Shown: positions 27,524 to 36,418, counted from the first letter of the stretch. The stretch: DNA of 64,000 nt from Aquimarina sp. BL5 (GCF_003443675.1 NZ_CP031963.1:5244501-5308500); one strand, 5' to 3'. Notes: generated from the sequence alone by a model not told the origin. Numbers and translations are program-made.

Positions 27524-29368
27524 ATGGGAGTAAATAAAATGCTAAATTATATTAAAGATGTATTAGAAAATATGCCAACTAATTGGTTAAATCTGACTAC
27601 GCATCGACTAGATATTTATGATGAAAAACTGGCAAAAACTCAGTTCTTAGAACAGTTTGAATCCTTATTTAATAACAATAATTCTGAAACATCATCACTA
27701 GCCGAATTACCAACGGCTTATGATTATATTCGATTAGGTCACCCATTATCTTGTGTCCTAGAATGGGGAATCGCTAATTTAAACAGTTTAAAACCAGAAA
27801 ATGTAATCAGTTTTTCTTCAAAGACAATTCCTATTCTGGCAATTCTAAGAAAAAACGTATTTGATAATAAACACACCCAAATTATTTATACAAATGAATT
27901 ACCTCGTTTTTTTGATGCGGAAGTATTAAAGAATGTATATGGTTATGAGTTTGATTTAAAACATATTGAGGATGTTTCAGCCATTCCTAATTTTAATGGC
28001 AGTACTATTTTAATTTCTGAAGAAGATGAAATTAACACTATTGGTCTTATTCCAAATGTTGACTTTTTTATAAGTATGTATCCTAACTTAGGAAGTGTTT
28101 TATTAATAAATGGAGAACAAAATCAAAGTTACATTTCAGAAATTCAGCATGTAAGAAGAAGAGAGACCATCGCTATGACACCGGCTAATTGTCTTATTGC
28201 ATTACAGGCACTAACAAAGAATTCTTCTTTTGATAGTAAGAAAAGTAATGTAGAGACAAACAAAACAAGTGTTCTAGATTCAATTTTATCAATTACCGGA
28301 ACAAACACAAAACCACTAGTTGGTTCTAGCGGCTTATCTATTCAGTATGCGATTATGATGGGGTTAGTTCATGATGCACAGGAAAAACATAATGGAAAGG
28401 CTATCAAATTTGTTGTTCCACCAAATTGTTATGGAGGAACAAATGATCAAGCAAGACGAGTTGCTGCTTGTATTGATAATGTAGAGGTGATGGACTTACC
28501 AGTGGATGGTGATAATGATATGGTGCAAAGTATAGATGTCGTTTTAGATAAAATTGCTAAGGAAGATGCTATCCCTTATATAATTGCCGAAATCCCTACG
28601 AATCCTAGAGTAGAAGTTCCTGATCTAATACAATTGAAAGAGACTTTAAGTAAAGTACGTAAAACTGCAGCTGGTGAAATTGCTGTCGATCCCGTTTTTA
28701 TTTTGGATCAAACGTTTTGCCCAAACGTGCTCTTTTTGGGGGAAGGTGAAATACTCTCTACGGTTCGCGCTATTTCGTACGCTAGTGGATCAAAATTTCC
28801 AAGTGGAGGACAATGTACAGCTGGCTATGTGGTGGGGAATAAAAAAGCAGAAGCTTTAATGGAAAAAATAGAATTCCATCTTAATCTTTGTGATAATGAA
28901 GCAACAGCACTACAATATGAGATATTGGCAAAACAGCTGCCTTCAATGAATCAAAGAATTATTGATGCGTACCACAATACCCGTGAGTTTGTGAATTTTA
29001 TTAATGATACTTTACCAGAGGCAAAAATTAATTTTGTTTCGGAGGAATTGGCAGAGCAAGGGTTTACTCCATCTGTGTTTTCATTAGATCTACCAACCAA
29101 AGGTAAGACCGACGAAGAAAAAGAATCTTACAAAAGAGCATTGAATCATAAATTAATCAATTTAATGATTACAGAAATCCCCAATGAAAGTAAATACTGT
29201 GTGAGCTATGGGCAGTTAAAGGGATGTTATTGGACAATACCAGCGACATCTACCCAAGGAACAACTAAAGAGGGTGACAAGGATTATATCGCTCGTGTCG
29301 CACTTTCACCTGACATGGATCTAGAACTTCATAAAAAAGTTTTTTTAGATTTTGTAGAAAAAATTTGA
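27524..29368 (+). CDS. Long PLP-dependent enzyme, Cys/Met metabolism family-like
   Basis: Read from ATG 27524 (614 residues); an in-frame TTG at 27497 is the alternative. The C-terminal 350 residues follow the cystathionine-lyase/synthase type, including SSGLSIQYAIMMGL, PPNCYGGTNDQ, and SGSKFPSGGQCTAGYV, where the Lys is the likely PLP attachment residue. The N-terminal 230 residues are extra; YDYIRLGHPLSCVLEWGIA and VISFSSKTIPILAIL resemble the start of the same fold. The normal family length is about 380-400. Substrate is unknown. Confidence 0.75.
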   Translation: MGVNKMLNYIKDVLENMPTNWLNLTTHRLDIYDEKLAKTQFLEQFESLFNNNNSETSSLAELPTAYDYIRLGHPLSCVLEWGIANLNSLKPENVISFSSKTIPILAILRKNVFDNKHTQIIYTNELPRFFDAEVLKNVYGYEFDLKHIEDVSAIPNFNGSTILISEEDEINTIGLIPNVDFFISMYPNLGSVLLINGEQNQSYISEIQHVRRRETIAMTPANCLIALQALTKNSSFDSKKSNVETNKTSVLDSILSITGTNTKPLVGSSGLSIQYAIMMGLVHDAQEKHNGKAIKFVVPPNCYGGTNDQARRVAACIDNVEVMDLPVDGDNDMVQSIDVVLDKIAKEDAIPYIIAEIPTNPRVEVPDLIQLKETLSKVRKTAAGEIAVDPVFILDQTFCPNVLFLGEGEILSTVRAISYASGSKFPSGGQCTAGYVVGNKKAEALMEKIEFHLNLCDNEATALQYEILAKQLPSMNQRIIDAYHNTREFVNFINDTLPEAKINFVSEELAEQGFTPSVFSLDLPTKGKTDEEKESYKRALNHKLINLMITEIPNESKYCVSYGQLKGCYWTIPATSTQGTTKEGDKDYIARVALSPDMDLELHKKVFLDFVEKI

Positions 29369-29487
29369 TTATGCTGAGGTGATGAGAACCAGTTAAATCA
29401 ATTGTTGAACTTTTTACAACTGTTTTTTCAGGTTTCTACTTTTTAGATTTAAGATGACTTATAATGAAACATCTAATATTATTGTTA

Positions 29488-29537
29488 ATCATTTGTCCTT
29501 TGAATTTATTGGGAAGTAAATTCAAAGGACAAATGAT
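29488..29537. repeat. Perfect 21-bp inverted repeat with 8-base loop
   Basis: The left arm 29488-29508 (core TTTGTCCTTTGAA) and the right arm 29517-29537 are exact reverse complements around the loop TTGGGAAG. It lies in a 435-base gap between convergent genes (29369-29803), which otherwise shows nothing I can name. There is no T-run on either side, so it is not a standard intrinsic terminator. It may act as a bidirectional barrier or be a mobile-element remnant. Confidence 0.75.
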
Positions 29538-29803
29538 ATAAGATCGATCTAATCCGAAACTTGTTTACAAGATGTAAGTTTAACTATTTTCGTATTGCAT
29601 ATCCACAAGAAGAAGGTAATTCTTTTAGAAAATTCATTACCAATTTAAAACTGAATCTAAAATGTGTTTTTAAAAATATCATAGCGTTCTCTTTAGTATA
29701 TAACGCTTGATTGTAAGTGATACCCTACCGTTTTCTTATTTCGACTAAATCGAATTGACGATTTCTATTTCGGAATATTTAAGGAAAAATAGCATTCTAT
29801 AGA

Positions 29804-30742
29804 TTATAAATGACAATCTTTCATAGATTCATAATAGCTGCGGTACTCATTATAGCTTACTTTTTTTCTGCCTTTTTCCAAGACAATAGTATCGTTATTA
29901 GAGAATTCTGAAAAAGGAACTGTTTTTTTAGGAAACCCTTCGATAACTATTTCAAAATAACTATCTGGAGTAATTTTATCAGTATCAATTTCTATACTGA
30001 ACTTTCCATCATAATCTGAAAAAGCATATGCACAAGAAGCATCAGATAATTGTAATCTTACAACGGCAATGGGTACAATAGATCCATCTGGTTTATGAAT
30101 GTTACCTTCTATTGTTTGTATTTCGGTTGCGCTAACAGGAGTTATAGAAGTTAAGTCAGTGCTGGTATCTTCTCCCTCTATTTTGGTATTTCCAGAAAGA
30201 TCTTCGATCGTCCAATCATCTAGTTTTTCTCCTTTTTTATATGCTCCTTTTACAATAACACCAGATGCATCTTGACGCCAATAATCACCGTGTTTCTTTC
30301 CATTCTTGTAGTTAACCTTTTCTTTAGAACCTCCTTTCGTAATATACCATAAACCTTCTTTTTTCCCTTTTTCATAATTTCCTTCTTCAGTAAAAGTAAA
30401 GCCATTGTCAGAATTATAATAATAACCATTTCTTTGATCATCTTCATAATTCTCTATTGTTGATAGATCTAAAGATCCTTTTTTTCTAAAAATTTGGAAA
30501 TGCAACCATTCTCCATGCTTTTTACCTTTTCTATATTCAATTTTATGAATACTGATGAGTTTTTTATCCTTAAATTCTCTTACATAATATTTACCATTAA
30601 GCTCATTTTCTTGATTGATATCAATGAGCTCATTATAATCATCAATAGTAAGTTGTATATACCCTCCTTCAATAGGAGATTGTCCTTTCATTACCAAAGA
30701 AAAAAGTAATGATAGGATTAATATAATTGGAGTGTTTTTCAT
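29804..30742 (-). CDS. Secreted MORN-repeat protein with carboxypeptidase-regulatory-like domain
   Basis: Read from the ATG at 30742 (312 residues), which starts a clean signal peptide (KNTPIILILSLLFSLVMKGQ); a longer frame adds six residues. MORN-like repeats fill about residues 40-190, for example YRKGKKHGEWLHF and NYEKGKKEGLWYI. A beta-sandwich resembling a carboxypeptidase regulatory domain follows (about 200-285), with VVRLQLSDASCAYAFSDYDG. It is exported and of unknown function. It shares the MORN type with the lipoprotein near 21 kb. Confidence 0.75.
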   Translation of the reverse strand: MKNTPIILILSLLFSLVMKGQSPIEGGYIQLTIDDYNELIDINQENELNGKYYVREFKDKKLISIHKIEYRKGKKHGEWLHFQIFRKKGSLDLSTIENYEDDQRNGYYYNSDNGFTFTEEGNYEKGKKEGLWYITKGGSKEKVNYKNGKKHGDYWRQDASGVIVKGAYKKGEKLDDWTIEDLSGNTKIEGEDTSTDLTSITPVSATEIQTIEGNIHKPDGSIVPIAVVRLQLSDASCAYAFSDYDGKFSIEIDTDKITPDSYFEIVIEGFPKKTVPFSEFSNNDTIVLEKGRKKVSYNEYRSYYESMKDCHL

Positions 30743-31091
30743 GATTTTAATAGCTTGCATTTGTGTGATTTTTTTCCCTCGGTAATGAATAAAGTTAGGT
30801 TATTTTTATTGTTTTTCAAATAGTTGTAATCAACTCACAATCTATTTACTTAGTATAGGTATATCAAAGACAGTACCATTTTGTTACCTTCTCCTATTTT
30901 ACTTGTTAGTAGAAAATTGTAGAGGTATTATTTCAAACTTTTCGTTTGGAAAATCGAATATGTTGATTTTTATACAGAAGAAGTAAATTGTAATGTATTA
31001 AAAGATCAACGGTATTCCCATAACCAATATAAAATTATTATTCGTAGCTTTACGAATAACGAAGACATGCTTAATTCTTAAAACTCAGGTT
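30743..31091. other. Intergenic region upstream of the cold-shock gene
   Basis: This stretch is AT-rich, with divergently transcribed genes on both sides. No ORF or RNA gene is convincing. It should hold the promoter of the minus-strand MORN gene near 30760-30840, but I cannot place it. The cold-shock gene's sigma-54-like element begins just after this region. Confidence 0.4.
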
Positions 31092-31106
31092 TGGCATCAT
31101 CTTTGC
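31092..31106 (+). promoter_or_regulatory. Sigma-54-like -24/-12 promoter of the cold-shock gene
   Basis: TGGCATCATCTTTGC fits the sigma-54 consensus TGGCAC-N5-TTGC, with GG and GC at the required 12-base offset and one change (T for C). It ends 32 bases before the ATG. No nearby enhancer-binding-protein gene is seen, and the upstream activator site is not identified. Confidence 0.5.
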
Positions 31107-31138
31107 AAATCAATAAATAATTAATTTAAATTTTAACA

Positions 31139-31330
31139 ATGAACAAAGGAACAGTAAAATTCTTCAATGACGCCAAAGGATTTGGATTCATAACGGAAGA
31201 AGGTTCAAACAAAGAACATTTTGTACACATTTCAGGATTAGTAGACGAAATTCGTGAAGGCGATGCAGTTGAATTTGATCTACAAGAAGGTAAAAAGGGT
31301 TTAAACGCAGTAAATGTAAAAGTAATTTAA
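31139..31330 (+). CDS. Cold-shock domain protein (CspA family)
   Basis: This 63-residue OB-fold protein begins MNKGTVKFFNDAKGFGFITEE, with RNP1-type KGFGFI, and has HFVHISG as RNP2. These bind single-stranded nucleic acid and act as RNA chaperones. It is slightly shorter than CspA of E. coli (70 residues), as usual in Flavobacteria. It is followed by a strong terminator, so it is monocistronic. Confidence 0.95.
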   Translation: MNKGTVKFFNDAKGFGFITEEGSNKEHFVHISGLVDEIREGDAVEFDLQEGKKGLNAVNVKVI

Positions 31331-31360
31331 TATATACTACATAACTTTTTTAATAGACGA

Positions 31361-31386
31361 GCCTATCAATTTTGATAGGCTTTTTT
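31361..31386 (+). terminator. Intrinsic terminator of the cold-shock gene
   Basis: GCCTATCAA (31361-31369) pairs with TTGATAGGC (31372-31380), followed by six T. It is 31 bases after the stop codon. Confidence 0.9.
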
Positions 31387-31576
31387 AGTGGATTAAGTTA
31401 TTGAATATCTATAGTCAATTATTATAGATGATTTTAAAAATACAATAAAGTGGATTTTTTTTTGAATTTTAAGATATAAAAATCAAGTGCTTAGGTGTTT
31501 TTTGTTTTTTTTTTAGAAAGGTGGTGTAACAATTTGCAACCTTTTGCATCAAAGGGGAAATCAAAAACAAAACATT

Positions 31577-32416
31577 ATGAGAAATTTAAAAATCACACTT
31601 TTATTATTTACAATTATTAATCTAGCATTTAGTCAAGCTCCTGCGATAACGGCAGAAGTATCAGGAAACGGAAGTCCGGTTTTATTTTTACCCGGTTTTA
31701 CCAATCCTGGATCAGTCTGGGATGAGACTATCGCTCATATACAAGGTGATCAAGAATATCACTTAATATCATATGCTGGATTTGATGGTAATGCGCCCAT
31801 TGCTATGCCTTGGTATGATACGATCAAGAAAGAATTGATTGACTATATTAAAGAAAAAGAACTAATTCATGTTACTATTATCGGACATAGTATGGGAGGA
31901 AACTTAGCTGTAGATATTGCTGCTGCTTTACCTGATGTAATAAAAAGACTTGTACTTGTGGATTCGATCCCTTGTATGCGTGAATTAATGATGCCAGGTG
32001 TTTCGGAAAATCAAATTCAATACGAAAGCCCGTATAACAAACAGATGTTAGCAATGAATGACGATCAGTTTAAACAAACAGCCATGATGATGGCTCAAAA
32101 TATGACTAATAAAAAGGATAAAGTCGATACTTTACTTAATTGGATACTAAAAGCTGATAGAGAAACATATGTGTATGGATATACGGATCTTTTAAAATTA
32201 GATCTTAGAAAAGTATTAGATAACATTACTGCAAAAACTTTAATTTTAGGAGCGGCTTTTCCTACTATCGAAATGGCAAAAATAAATTATGAGAAACAAT
32301 ATGCAGCCCTATCTGATAAAACTATAGAAATGATACCAGATAGTAAGCATTTTATTATGTTCGATCAACCAGAATTATTTTATGAAAAAGTAAATGCTTT
32401 CTTGATAAATGAGTAA
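31577..32416 (+). CDS. Secreted alpha/beta hydrolase
   Basis: Read from ATG 31577 (279 residues) rather than a TTG 33 bases upstream, because a signal peptide starts there (cleavage near AFSQ, residue 20). The alpha/beta hydrolase elements are FLPGFTNPGSVW (oxyanion region) and IIGHSMGGNLA, with the nucleophile Ser in the GHSMGG elbow. A late DSKHF supplies the catalytic His. Export points to the periplasm. It overlaps by eight bases an ECF sigma factor gene, so this is an operon with regulator genes. Confidence 0.85.
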   Translation: MRNLKITLLLFTIINLAFSQAPAITAEVSGNGSPVLFLPGFTNPGSVWDETIAHIQGDQEYHLISYAGFDGNAPIAMPWYDTIKKELIDYIKEKELIHVTIIGHSMGGNLAVDIAAALPDVIKRLVLVDSIPCMRELMMPGVSENQIQYESPYNKQMLAMNDDQFKQTAMMMAQNMTNKKDKVDTLLNWILKADRETYVYGYTDLLKLDLRKVLDNITAKTLILGAAFPTIEMAKINYEKQYAALSDKTIEMIPDSKHFIMFDQPELFYEKVNAFLINE

Positions 32417-32903
32417 AAAGAACCAGCAACTTTTCGAAACAATTTATAAACAATGCTATCCAATGGTGTTACAAATGTGTCTGGGATATATGAAAGGAGA
32501 CGCAGATTTAGCCAATGATTTATCTCAAGAAGTATTTATCAATATATGGAATGCAATGGAGAGTTTTATGGGAAAATCTAGTCATAAAACTTGGGTGTAT
32601 CGGATTACGGTGAATACCTGTCTGCAATATATCAGAAAAGAAAAAAAGAAGAAAAAGGTTTCCATAGAAAAAGTTGAATATGCGCTGACAGAGGAATCTT
32701 CAGAATCGTCTTCGGATCAAAATCAAAGCTTATATCATGCTATAGGTACCTTAGAAGAATTAGATAGATTGTTAATTATGATGGTTTTAGATGGGCAGGA
32801 TTATGATACTATCTCGGAAGTCATGGGAATAAAACCAACAAATGTAAGAGTAAAGATTCACAGGGTTAAAAGAAGACTTAAAAAAATATTAGATAATGAA
32901 TAA
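32409..32903 (+). CDS. ECF-type RNA polymerase sigma factor
   Basis: This 164-residue sigma-70 family protein has region 2 with DADLANDLSQEVFINIWNAM and KTWVYRITVNTCLQYIRK, and region 4 with DGQDYDTISEVMGIKPTNVRVKIHRVKRRL. It overlaps the preceding hydrolase gene and, by eight bases, the following membrane-protein gene. The second overlap is typical of a sigma factor with a membrane-bound partner such as an anti-sigma factor. Confidence 0.92.
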   Translation: MSKKNQQLFETIYKQCYPMVLQMCLGYMKGDADLANDLSQEVFINIWNAMESFMGKSSHKTWVYRITVNTCLQYIRKEKKKKKVSIEKVEYALTEESSESSSDQNQSLYHAIGTLEELDRLLIMMVLDGQDYDTISEVMGIKPTNVRVKIHRVKRRLKKILDNE

Positions 32904-33498
32904 CGAATTTGAAACATTACAGAATCAATGGAAAAAAGATAAAGGCAATATTGAGAGTACATCCAATGATGCGGAAGAAATCTTCTCATCAATTAAGAAA
33001 AAGAAAAGTTGGAGTACACGTTTTCATTATGGAAACATCTTAGTGTTATCTACAGTATTAATTGGAATAATCGCTTTTTTCTATTTTGTTGCGCCTGTCC
33101 AGGAGCTATTGAGTAGAGTAGGTGTTGGGTTGATGGTTGGCGGATTATTAATAAGAATTATAATAGAGGTCATTAGTGTATCTAAAGCGAAAAAAATCAA
33201 TATGGTGAATGACGCATTACAGACAACGAATGATACGATTACTTTTTATAATTTTAGAAAAACCATTCACGGACCTTTAACTATTGGAATCATAGGTTTG
33301 TATACGATAGGCTTTTATATGATTACTCCAGAGTTTAGTTTGTATTTTGAAACTTGGAAATTAATTTTAATAGATGTTTCATACATCATCGGTGGGATTA
33401 TTCCTTTTCTTGCTGTTCGAAAAAATATTAAGAAAGAAATAAAGATTTTATTAGAAATCATCCAGTTAAAAAAGAAGATGACAGAAGAGGTTGTATAA
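32896..33498 (+). CDS. Membrane protein, possible anti-sigma partner
   Basis: This 200-residue protein has a cytoplasmic N-terminal segment (about 40 residues, charged, ETLQNQWKKDKGNI) and about four hydrophobic helices (about 45-66, 76-96, 133-152, 158-180). The layout, a cytoplasmic N-terminus and overlap with an ECF sigma gene, matches a membrane anti-sigma factor by position. I do not see a zinc-binding ZAS motif. The role is an inference. Confidence 0.65.
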   Translation: MNNEFETLQNQWKKDKGNIESTSNDAEEIFSSIKKKKSWSTRFHYGNILVLSTVLIGIIAFFYFVAPVQELLSRVGVGLMVGGLLIRIIIEVISVSKAKKINMVNDALQTTNDTITFYNFRKTIHGPLTIGIIGLYTIGFYMITPEFSLYFETWKLILIDVSYIIGGIIPFLAVRKNIKKEIKILLEIIQLKKKMTEEVV

Positions 33499-33511
33499 TG
33501 TAAATAATAGA

Positions 33512-34594
33512 TTAATTAATAATGTATATTAATCTACCATCCATATGATCAGCAACCTTACCATAAGCTATTAGAGAAGCTCCGATAGTCCAGCGTTTAG
33601 AAGAACCAATGCTGTACCAAAAAGAATATCTCTGGTATAACCAATTTCCTTGAATATTCTTTGGACGTGTTAGATAAAAACCAAACTGCTGTAAGAAATA
33701 AAAGTCACCAATAGAGAAATGATGTCCAGCAGTAATGGCTGAGGAAAAAGCAGAATCGTTGATTCCTTCTTGTTTTGCTATTTCTCGATCAGAGTAATCG
33801 TACCAAAATTCTATACCGGTATTTAAACCATTGATCCCGGATACCGGTTTTAGAATTCCACCGGTGAACCCAATCAAAAGATGATTGGAAGCTTCAGCAT
33901 CTCGATCAGATGACCTTAGACTGGCAAATGTGCCCATATAATAATCTAGTGAAGTGTCATATGATCGCAAGGATTTGGGCTTTCGTTTTAATTGTTTATA
34001 GTTGATGACTTTGTCCATACCTATAGAAAGCGTTGGAAAGTTCATTCCTTTATTAGGTTGCTTTTGCCCTCCATTAGAAATGTGGTTATAATTCGCAGAT
34101 AGATTGATAGAATAGCTATCATTAATATGGTAGTTAAGATTAAGAGACAAAGCTAGATAAAAACTAAAATGAGTACTGAACAGTAAGTTATCTGGGTTTG
34201 TTTCTTCATCAAATATTTTATTCAGATAGGTGCCCCCTATAGAACCTCTAAGAGAAAACTTTAAAGGACCTCGGTATGTGAAATAGGGTTCTACAAAGTA
34301 AATCAAGTTATAAGAATTACCTAATACATCAGGATTATTATAATTGTAATAAGCAAAAGAAAATCCTGATCTACCATAACAAAAACATGTTTTCCAGGCC
34401 TTATCACTGGTTTTTAGCCAACTATACTCTAGTTGTATTCCATAAGGATTCGTTTGCGAAATAGGTTTTAATTCGGGCGAATGCGCTATAATAAAACCGT
34501 AATGTGATTTTACACCATAAAAAGTCGGATCCGATTGAGCCCAAAACGAAGTGTATCCGAATACTAATATTGAGAATAATAAGACCGTTTTCAT
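33512..34594 (-). CDS. Acyloxyacyl hydrolase, PagL-like outer-membrane protein
   Basis: This 360-residue protein has a signal peptide (cleavage near FWAQ). The NHISNGGQKQPNKG motif holds the His-Ser pair of PagL-type lipid A 3-O-deacylases in an outer-membrane beta barrel. Such enzymes remove acyl chains from lipid A and change surface charge and immune recognition. It is longer than Pseudomonas PagL (about 170), as in many Bacteroidota, and has extra barrel strands. It is convergent with the ECF operon upstream, with 13 bases between stops. Confidence 0.8.
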   Translation of the reverse strand: MKTVLLFSILVFGYTSFWAQSDPTFYGVKSHYGFIIAHSPELKPISQTNPYGIQLEYSWLKTSDKAWKTCFCYGRSGFSFAYYNYNNPDVLGNSYNLIYFVEPYFTYRGPLKFSLRGSIGGTYLNKIFDEETNPDNLLFSTHFSFYLALSLNLNYHINDSYSINLSANYNHISNGGQKQPNKGMNFPTLSIGMDKVINYKQLKRKPKSLRSYDTSLDYYMGTFASLRSSDRDAEASNHLLIGFTGGILKPVSGINGLNTGIEFWYDYSDREIAKQEGINDSAFSSAITAGHHFSIGDFYFLQQFGFYLTRPKNIQGNWLYQRYSFWYSIGSSKRWTIGASLIAYGKVADHMDGRLIYIIN

Positions 34595-34756
34595 TGCAAA
34601 TCAGTGTCTTATTAAATTTACTGAAAATTAAATTAAGAGAAATGAAATCTTAAATAAATTAGAATATTTAGTGCGTTTGTGACTTCTTTCCAAAATCAAT
34701 ATACTCCTAGAGAATTATTAGTACATTAGAGGGAATAAATATTATAAAACTACATT

Positions 34757-35509
34757 TTGAAGCCAATTAGAACCATCGATGAGGTCATTACTTCTTTAGA
34801 TGATATTATCCTAAAGTCACAAACCGATAATGATCCACTAGGATATTTTGCAGCCTTGTATAGAAGAGTAACTCTAAAAGTTAAGGAAGGTATAGAGAAC
34901 GATTTTTTTGATGATGGTCCAAGAATGGAAAAGCTGGATGTGATTTTTGCGGGTAGATATCTGGATGCTTATTTTGATTACCAGGAAGACAAAAGGATAA
35001 CAAATTCCTGGAAAATTGCTTTTAAAGTTTCTAAGGACTATTGGCCAATAGTATTACAGCATCTATTAGTTGGAATAAATGCACATATTAATTTGGATTT
35101 GGGTATTGCAGCAGCAGAAGTATCCAGAGGAAAAAACATACAAGATCTTAAAGAAGATTTTGATAAAATCAATAGGATTCTTTCATCTTTAGTAATAGAA
35201 GTTGAAAATGATTTGGCGAATATCTGGCCGACACTAAAAAAGATTCTAAAATTAACCAGTAAAGTAGATAATTTTCTGGTTGACTTTAGCATGGAATTAG
35301 CTAGGGATGGGGCCTGGAAATTTGCCAAAGAACTAGCTGCTATTCCAAATGATCAATTAAAAGTACTCATCGAACAAAGGGATCAAAAAGTTGCAGAAAA
35401 AGCCTCTATAATTACTAATCCAGGGTTTATTGCAGGAATCATACTAGGGATTATAAGAATAAGTGAACGTGGTTCTGTTTCAGAAAAAATTCTGGAATTG
35501 TTAGATTGA
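34757..35509 (+). CDS. DUF5995 family protein
   Basis: This 250-residue protein starts at TTG 34757, with no ATG available nearby. It is helical, with RYLDAYFDYQ and the conserved VLQHLLVGINAHINLDLG segment that I associate with DUF5995. The His pair may bind a metal. No signal peptide is seen. It overlaps the following small gene region closely and lies 260 bases before a cytosine-deaminase-like gene. Function is unknown. Confidence 0.75.
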   Translation: MKPIRTIDEVITSLDDIILKSQTDNDPLGYFAALYRRVTLKVKEGIENDFFDDGPRMEKLDVIFAGRYLDAYFDYQEDKRITNSWKIAFKVSKDYWPIVLQHLLVGINAHINLDLGIAAAEVSRGKNIQDLKEDFDKINRILSSLVIEVENDLANIWPTLKKILKLTSKVDNFLVDFSMELARDGAWKFAKELAAIPNDQLKVLIEQRDQKVAEKASIITNPGFIAGIILGIIRISERGSVSEKILELLD

Positions 35510-35517
35510 ATACATAT

Positions 35518-35766
35518 ATGGAAAACGAAAATTTTGTCCTATTCAAGTTATTAATAAAATGTCTAGAGGATAAAACATATTCTCAACTAGAAATTAAGCA
35601 AATAGGAACCAAATATTATTTGGTTATCCACCATCAGACGTTTTCCAAAGTTTTCATTAACCGTTTTGGAAAACGAAAGGAGTATACTCATATATGGCAA
35701 ATTACTAATTGGTTGGATGAGGCTTTTGATATTAAAAAAGATGAATTAAAAATTCCTAAATTATAA
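35518..35766 (+). CDS. Small uncharacterised protein
   Basis: Read from ATG 35518 (82 residues), nine bases after the preceding stop; a TTG start at 35506 would overlap that gene by four bases. It is mixed alpha/beta, without signal peptide or membrane segment. I recognise no family. It lies between DUF5995 and the cytosine deaminase, only four bases from the latter, so all three may be co-transcribed. Confidence 0.6.
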   Translation: MENENFVLFKLLIKCLEDKTYSQLEIKQIGTKYYLVIHHQTFSKVFINRFGKRKEYTHIWQITNWLDEAFDIKKDELKIPKL

Positions 35767-35770
35767 ACTC

Positions 35771-36208
35771 ATGGATAAATTTATGCTAGCTACAATAGAA
35801 GAAGCAAAAAAGGGACTTAAAGAAGGAGGTGTACCTATTGGATCCGTCATTGTATATAAAGATAAGATCCTGGGCAGAGGTCATAATAAAAGGATTCAAG
35901 AAGGAAGTGTAGTGCTTCATGGGGAAATGGACGCGTTTGAAAATGCTGGTAGACAACCAGCTTCTGTTTATAAGGAATGTACATTATATACTACCTTATC
36001 ACCTTGTCCTATGTGTACAGGAGCTATATTGTTATACGGGATACCTAAAGTTGTTATTGGTGAAAACGAAACGTTTTTGGGATCCGAAGCGCTTTTGAAA
36101 GAAAATGGAGTAGAAGTAATCGTTCTGGATAATCAGGATTGCAAAGATTTAATGAATACATTTATAAAAAATAAACCTGAAATCTGGAATGAAGATATAG
36201 GGGAGTAA
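35771..36208 (+). CDS. Cytosine deaminase-like enzyme, yeast Fcy1 type
   Basis: This 145-residue CDA-fold protein has zinc ligands His50 and Glu52 region (LHGEMDA), and Cys79 and Cys82 (PCPMC). It resembles yeast cytosine deaminase Fcy1 well beyond the zinc site: EGGVPIG, LGRGHN, TLYTTLSPC, CTGAI..YGIP, VGEN, and a C-terminal W.EDIGE. It would convert cytosine to uracil. Bacterial cytosine deaminases are usually the unrelated CodA amidohydrolase type. Function is inferred from similarity by eye and is quite likely. Confidence 0.85.
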   Translation: MDKFMLATIEEAKKGLKEGGVPIGSVIVYKDKILGRGHNKRIQEGSVVLHGEMDAFENAGRQPASVYKECTLYTTLSPCPMCTGAILLYGIPKVVIGENETFLGSEALLKENGVEVIVLDNQDCKDLMNTFIKNKPEIWNEDIGE

Positions 36209-36227
36209 TTGAAATTTAATTTTCTAA

Positions 36228-36245
36228 AATAAAAACGTTTGTTTT
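36228..36245. promoter_or_regulatory. LacI-type operator-like palindrome, distal
   Basis: AATAAAAACGTTTGTTTT is an imperfect version of the downstream site at 36373-36390. It shares the AAACGTTT centre and mostly complementary flanks. It lies in the 358-base region before the GH16 gene, about 145 bp from the second site. Confidence 0.35.
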
Positions 36246-36372
36246 TTGAAAATATGCTTGCTGTTTTAACATAAAAAATAAGATATTAACCTTATTTCAA
36301 GTTTTTTTGTTGTTAAAACATCTTAAAATTTTCTTATGTTTTAGAATTTAACCAGAAAAATATAAAAAAAAT

Positions 36373-36390
36373 AACGAAAACGTTTGCGTT
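36373..36390. promoter_or_regulatory. LacI-type operator-like palindrome, proximal
   Basis: AACGAAAACGTTTGCGTT is an 18-bp palindrome with only one mismatched pair, centred on ACGT. It fits the general form of LacI/GalR-family operators. No LacI gene lies nearby in the window. It is about 180 bases before the GH16 start. Confidence 0.5.
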
Positions 36391-36398
36391 GTTAAAAT

Positions 36399-36418
36399 TC
36401 CTACAAATCCTTGTAGGA
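36399..36418 (+). other. Hairpin in the GH16 leader
   Basis: TCCTACAA (36399-36406) and TTGTAGGA (36411-36418) form a perfect 8-bp stem with a 4-base loop. A T-rich stretch follows, so it could be an attenuator or a stray terminator in the long leader. Confidence 0.45.
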
